From Isochrysis galbana (taxonomy: Eukaryota > Haptophyta > Isochrysidales > Isochrysidaceae), in NCBI GenBank assembly GCA_018136815.1, contig CM030932.1, positions 6,424,407 through 6,488,406 of the forward strand: a DNA stretch of 64,000 nt, in the 5' to 3' direction. The stretch's first letter is position 1; every line of letters begins with the position of its first letter. The translations under genes and the position numbers were made by a program. Shown piece by piece: positions 59,386-64,000 of this stretch. The notes under the pieces were generated by a model. The model worked only from the letters and a program-made list of their open reading frames with translations. It was not told where the DNA came from and did not search any database.

Positions 59386-59559
59386 GTGCTCATTCTAACC
59401 TCTGTATGTTTATACTGAGGTCTCTGCTTCTCACTTCTCCCTCGCGGCCGTTTCGAGTCCGCGCGGGGCATTCTTGCGGCGTGTAGAGGGGCCGGGGCGC
59501 TGGGCGGATGGGGGACGGCTCGGCGGCTGGGGAGGAAGGGGGAGGCGAGGGGTTGAGGG

Positions 59560-59625
59560 AGCTCGGCGGGGGGGGGAGGGGGAGGGGGGGGGGGGGACTC
59601 GGCGGCGGGGGGAAGGGGGTCGAGA
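59560..59625. repeat. G-rich run
   Basis: Successive runs of 6 to 12 G separated by single A or C bases. No gene is supported from 59400 to 59750. Confidence 0.7.
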
Positions 59626-59751
59626 ATAATCATACCGTCAGGGGGCCCAATTTGTTCACAAGCAATGTGACCTTTTCACAGGATGCGCCTGTGAAAAGCC
59701 CAGTGAAGTATAATAACTCATGTATTCCCCGCCCTGACGAATTGGAGTGGC

Positions 59752-60590
59752 CCACAAGGCCTGAGGGCAATGAGGAAGGGGCGAAGCCGGCGGCAGGCGC
59801 GGCGAGGGAGACCACTTCGGAGGTGCTGACGGGCTGAAGCCCGTCAGCAGAGGAAGGCGGGCAGGCGGGCTTGAGCGAGGGCGAGGACGGCGGCGAGAAC
59901 GACATGGAACGAGCGGCGAGAGGCGAGGGCGAGTGAGAGGAGGGCTGTGAAGGCAGGGGCTGGCGAGGCGAGGCGAGTTTGTTGGGTACGAGTGTTACGA
60001 GAGCGAGAGCGACGAGAGCGAGAGCGACGACGGATGACGACTGACGACAGGACGACGGACAACGACACCCAGGAAAACACCCCGACTCTCGCCCCACGAC
60101 TTTCTCACATAACTCGACTGAAATCAAACCCAACCACTCCGATCAGACAACAACGGACGACGATCAAAGGGCGATCTGTCGGCGATCTTGTATGGAACGG
60201 GAATCGCACCATAACGGAAACGAGGGGCAATCCTGCCGCGCAGGATTCCAAGAGACCTACCGAATAAGACGAAAGGAGTGCGATGTGCCTCAGGGAGAGA
60301 TACGAAGAGGTCGTAAATTAAACCTGATTGCCCCCAGAAGCAGATAAAGAACCGCTGTAGAGATAGCAAATTAAACCTATTTGCGAGGCGCCTGGGAGGA
60401 AGAAAGGTGGGGAAACTTCCCTTCTCTTTCGAGAGAAAGAGAGAGGGCGCTCCACAACCCACGATCCCATGCATCCAAGCGAAGCTTTTGACCGAGAACG
60501 AGAACGAGAGAATTATAACGATAAATACCGAACGACGAAGAGAAGAGCGAAGCCTAACGAGTGTCGATTCGCGAATGCGACACCCCCCTG
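59752..60590 (+). repeat. Repeat family I, copy 2 (uninterrupted)
   Basis: A continuous version of the sequence that is split at 16553-17160/18817-19125. It includes 'gcccgtcagcagaggaagg', 'gacgactgacgacaggacg', 'cagggagagatacgaagagg', 'gattgcccccagaagca' and 'gagtgtcgattcgcg'. It therefore serves as the empty-site reference for the family A insertion. Confidence 0.75.
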
Positions 60591-60699
60591 CTAGGATCGA
60601 GCGTCCCGCGAGGGAAAGAAGAGGACCTAACGGATAGCGGAGAGCTCCGAACAAGCCACGAGAAAGGCAGAAGAGCAATCCTGAACGAGACCGAATGAG

Positions 60700-60812
60700 C
60701 GAAGAGCGAAGAGCGAATAAATCCGAAGAGCGAATGAAACAATAAATCCGAAGAGCGAATGAAACAATAAATCCGAAGAGCGAATGAAACAATAAATCCG
60801 AATGGATGGAGA
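60700..60812 (+). repeat. 25-bp tandem repeat (about 4 units)
   Basis: The unit gaagagcgaatgaaacaataaatcc is repeated with hardly any change. It continues the family I sequence and may be its normal 3' part. Confidence 0.85.
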
Positions 60813-60879
60813 GCCGCGCACCCAATGCCGAACCAAGACGGAAGACGTGATGAGCGACCTAACAATCGAGGACCGATGA

Positions 60880-61105
60880 GAACGCGGAACCACAAGAATC
60901 GAGAATCGAGAGCGAGAAACGAAGAACGCGGGACGACGAGAATCGAGAATCGCGAACGAGAAACGAAGAACGCGGAACGACGAGAATCGCGAATCGAGGG
61001 CGAGAAACGAAGAACGATAAGGACGCGGAACGACGAGAATCGAGAGTCGAGAATCGAAGAACGAACGACGAACGACGAACGACGAACGACGAACTATAAG
61101 AATAG
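60880..61105 (+). repeat. Minisatellite of 'cgagaatcgagaatcgcgaa' words and (acgacga)n
   Basis: Imperfect ~50-bp units built from 'gagaatcg', 'cgagaaacgaagaacg' and 'gcggaacgacgagaatcg' are followed by 'aacgacgaacgacgaacgac'. No gene is supported from 60600 to 61600. Confidence 0.8.
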
Positions 61106-61484
61106 TGCGCGACGATCGAAGAGACAGGGAGTACCACACCCGTCCGGACGATAAGGTGTAGAATCGGCGGCCGGCGCGGCAGACCGCAGGACTCAACGCT
61201 GCAACCCATCCTCTTCTCTCTTTTACGAGAGTTTTACCTGGATGTTTGGGCGGTGTGGCGGCACCCAAGTTACAACGCGGCGTCCCCTGTGCTCCAAGAT
61301 ATCAAAAGTCGAGCGACCAACGGCGAAAGGCGGCGAGATAGTACGATAGCATCGAGTACGTCACGCGCGAGCTAAACGACGAGGTACGGGGGTCTCCTGA
61401 CAGAGCGCAGCGAAAGGGGAGGGAGATCCATCCTCCGTGGTCGAAAGGGGGGGCGAGCCATACCTCTCTTCCCGCGGGGGGAAC

Positions 61485-61530
61485 TATTCGGCGGCCGCGG
61501 GGGGAAAATTCGGCGGCCGCGGGGGGGAAC
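61485..61530. repeat. Two-copy 26-bp word with NotI-like core
   Basis: 'ttcggcggccgcggggggaa' occurs twice (~61488 and ~61510). It lies in the 3' flank of the retroelement, where a long terminal repeat would be expected, but no second LTR is inside the window. Confidence 0.55.
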
Positions 61531-61619
61531 AGGAAAAGAATTCCCGTACGTTCCCGTACCGCGATCAAACGTAAACGACGGCGTTGATAGATATCGGAGG
61601 GGCGTGACAGTCGCGACTG

Positions 61620-63860
61620 TCAGAAGAACGCAGAGGGTGTATCGAGGAGAGAGACGAGGGTGCGATCCGATGGCGACAGGCGTGCGAGAGCCTCGGAGCG
61701 ACAGCGAACGAAGGTAGGCGAGGCAAGGGCAGCGTGCGCAAATGCGTGGGAGCCAAACCACGGGGAACCGCGCGACGATCCCGACGAGTACCACCACTGC
61801 CCGAGGACGAAGACCGCGTGCTGCGGCCGCATCATTGGACCTGCAGGGTTGGCAACAGACGGGCGGGCTGAGACGGGCAAATGGGAGACATGAGCAATGG
61901 GGCCACTGTGCAAGGACGGTGCGAGACGAGGCGAGCGGCGCGGGGCCTGATGATCCAAGCCGGTGGTCTCGGATCCCACGGGAGCTTCGATCGCGTGCGA
62001 CGTCGGCGGGGCTGAGACGGTCTGAGATTGTGATTCTGCAGCCCGCTTTCTCATCTGAGGCTTACGAAGAGGCGGGAAGGGGTGAGCATCATCATAGGCG
62101 GTGACGAGTGACTCGCAGCGGCGAAGCAGTTCGGCTAGCGGCTCCCATGTGGCCGCAGCTTTCGCGTAACCACGCCACTTGACGAGATACTGCCTGGAAT
62201 CACCTCGACCCTTGCGGTCAAGGAGTGAATCCACCAGATACTCATCTCTTTGGACGGGGTCTTCATCTGTGAGGGTATAGTAGGGACGGAGGTTAGTCAC
62301 ATGCACCTCCTCGGAGAGGAGGCGATTTTCTTGGTCGCGTAGTCGGTAGCGGCCAGCGCCAAGCGCCTCAGCAATGCGGTATGGTCCGCTGTAGTGGTAG
62401 AGGAGCTTGTTGCGGTGTCCTGGAATCTTGCGAACCACCCTATCACCTGGAGTAAATTGGATGGGGGGAGAGTGAGTGCGTAGCGTGTCAGCAAGTGCGT
62501 CGGCTTGAGACTCTAAAGTTGCATCATAAGCCGCGGCCCACGCCGCCTTTAAACGACAATGCATTTTCCAAGCGTACGAGCGAATTTCCTGAGGTAACTC
62601 GGGAGGTGGGCCAGTGTCAGGTGGATCAGAAAGCTGGGCAGGCAGGCGAAGCTCACGGCCATAGAGCAAGGCAGCAGGCGACATGCGGGTAATGCGATTG
62701 GCTGAAGCGCGCATGCTCATTAGAAAGAACGGGAGATGATCGACCCAATGACCGCCGCCTTCATCGGTAGCGCGAGCCATGTTGATCAATGTTTGCTGAG
62801 CTCGTTCGACCAGGCCCACGCTCTCGTGATGATGAGGTGTGCTCGGCCGCAAGTCGGTGCCGGTGCGCTCGAGGATGATCGAGGTGAGTTGACTAGCGAG
62901 ATTGCTGCCGGAGTCCGAGCGAAGTTGCCTTGGTACTCCGTGCCGAGAGACGACGTACGACATGAAGGCGTGAAGTGCGTCGGCACTCGAGGGGTCGCCG
63001 TTGTGAGGGGCCGCCTCGATCCAACGAGTGAGCGAGTCCACGAAAACGAGGAGCTTGTCGAAGCCTCGAGAGCCCTTGATGAAGTCGTGCGTGGGAGCCA
63101 TCGACACGACGTCGCAGAAGACGATGTCGAACGGATAGGCGCCGACCTGCGGTCCCTTTGGATCTGCGAGGTGACGGAAGGGAGGCTTAGCTAAGGTGCA
63201 CTCGTGGCATTGGCGAACGTGCTCACAGACGTCTGCGTTCATGCCAGGCCAAAAATATCGGTCGCGTAGAAGGCGCGCCATCCGGTTGTCGCCGAGGTGG
63301 CACAGGTGGTCGTGAAAGGCTTCGAGGTAGGCGCGGCGCATCGTCTTCGGCACGTAGAGGCAAAGCTTCTCGCCATCCCTCGTTGGCACTCGTCGGTAGA
63401 GTAGTCCAGATCGCAACAGGCATCGAGAAGATTCACGACTGAGCCAGCGCAAGCGACGGTGATCGAGATCGGGGTTGTGAGGAGACGAGGAGAGGAAGCG
63501 AATGAGGTCGTGGCAGTCAGGGTCCTCGGCCTGTGCCTCCTTGAGCGCCTCGGCGTTGGGTGTACCGACGTCGAGGTAGGAGAGGTTGATGGAATCCCTG
63601 GTCGTAGAGGACAACCTGGACGATCGTTCGTCGGCTTGCAGACTGGAGGCCGTGGTGGTACGAGAACGAGAGGCGGCGACGGCTGGTGGCTGACCATCCG
63701 ATGCCGTGGTGGAGCGAGAGTTAGGGACGACGGCGGCTAGTAGCTGCCCACCCCCCTGCTTAGGAGCGGACGTCTCCGACGTCTCGTCGTCTGCCGCCAC
63801 CAAGCGCGACACTCCATCAGCGTCTTTGTGATTAGCACCTGGTTTGTGCTAGACGGTGAA
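61620..63860 (-). mobile_element. Ty3/gypsy chromovirus-type retrotransposon, integrase plus chromodomain part
   Basis: The ~745-codon minus-strand frame is the 3' part of a pol polyprotein. It starts with the end of the RNase H region (KPGANHKDADGVSRL just upstream of 63812). A zinc-binding HHCC region (His167/169-Cys204 area, FHDHLCHLG ... CHEC) is followed by an integrase core with Asp234, Asp300 and Glu336 in a D-35-E arrangement. The GPY/F-like part (DRVVRKIPGHRNKLLYHYSG) precedes a chromodomain at 523-570 (EYLVDSLLDRKG, YLVKWRGY, TWEP). Gag, protease and RT are missing: a stop and unrelated sequence stand upstream of ~63860. The copy is thus 5'-truncated but its integrase frame is intact, so it may be young. 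Positions are counted from 63812. Confidence 0.85.
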
Positions 63861-64000
63861 ATTGAGCCGCGGCAGAAATCGTATCGGACATGCGTTGCGG
63901 GTTGGAATGAATCCACCTCAGGCCAGCGTTCGAGAGATAGGTGCACGGCGGGTGCGAGATAATCAAGTCCCAACCAAGGTCTTGGACGAGATCGGCATCC
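63834..64000 (-). pseudogene. Fragment with HPPCTYL motif (phage-like DNA methyltransferase-type?), runs off the window
   Basis: The minus-strand frame from the window edge reads DLVQDLGWDLIISHPPCTYL followed by SNAGLRWI, then a helix (RMSDTISAAAQFHRLAQTR), and a stop at 63834-63836. The (I/A)-x-(H/F)-PPCTYL-x-x-(S/A)G-x-RW signature recalls a family of phage and bacterial proteins annotated as cytosine methyltransferase-like. The end CCAG|GTGCTA could be a splice donor. It directly overlaps the truncated end of the retroelement. Function and family are uncertain. Confidence 0.4.

Noticed and set aside
61140..61620. Long terminal repeat of the gypsy element
   Set aside because: An LTR would be expected here, but the other LTR is outside the window. 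I could not find TG...CA ends with a polypurine tract, so it was not called.

Overview
The window looks like nuclear DNA of a GC-rich, repeat-laden unicellular eukaryote, most probably an alga with a red-lineage secondary plastid (a haptophyte is my best guess, not proven). The reasons are: genes with short introns (56 to 315 bp, mostly phase 0, many with the unusual donor GTGCG, one with a GC donor); a nucleus-encoded GroES-type co-chaperonin whose N-terminus looks like a signal peptide plus transit peptide; a CEP295-like centriolar protein, which suggests a flagellate; and a very dense, nested load of repeats. No tRNA, rRNA, CRISPR or operon structure is seen.

Protein-coding genes, left to right: mitochondrial inner-membrane protease subunit 2 (2028-2795, 3 exons); an acidic hypothetical fragment (3272-3922, minus); a DHHC palmitoyltransferase (4638-5531); a TFIP11/Ntr1-type G-patch splicing factor (7852-10533, minus); a DUF2828/vWA protein (13623-15551, minus); plastid co-chaperonin 10 (19976-20449); casein kinase 2 regulatory subunit beta (22456-23682, 5 exons); an aldo/keto reductase (27243-28581, 2 exons); a large CEP295-like protein (32527-37431); a JmjC ribosomal oxygenase of the NO66/RIOX1 type (41458-39279, minus, 3 exons); a coiled-coil hypothetical protein (44422-45285, 3 exons); an OB-fold RADX/RPA-like protein (52238-49814, minus, 2 exons); an insulysin-like M16 peptidase (54393-58423, 6 exons); and a chromodomain Ty3/gypsy integrase fragment (61620-63860, minus). 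These are scattered housekeeping genes with no evident functional linkage. All exon joins were worked out by hand from reading frame, GT/AG sites and family conservation.

The spaces between genes are almost entirely mobile-element debris. Repeat families found by comparing copies inside the window are labelled A to M here. They include a LINE reverse-transcriptase fragment (~500-656), a hAT transposase C-terminus (38288-38390 and 38658-38760), a pogo-like fragment (31613-31830), a tyrosine-recombinase fragment (42747-43004), ~203-bp tandem repeats (26050-26760), and several GA/CT microsatellites.

The most interesting signal is a set of elements that end in a T-run and are flanked by 15-18 bp target-site duplications: 17161-18816, 38391-38642 and 41824-42102. 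For two of them the pre-insertion state can be read directly: one splits a hAT transposase reading frame that resumes exactly after the duplication, and one splits repeat family I, whose unsplit paralogue lies at ~60.3 kb. In addition, a TTAA-flanked terminal-inverted-repeat element (1240-1735) sits exactly in the TTAA of a family A tail. Together they give a readable insertion history of a modular repeat population that I cannot match to a named family.
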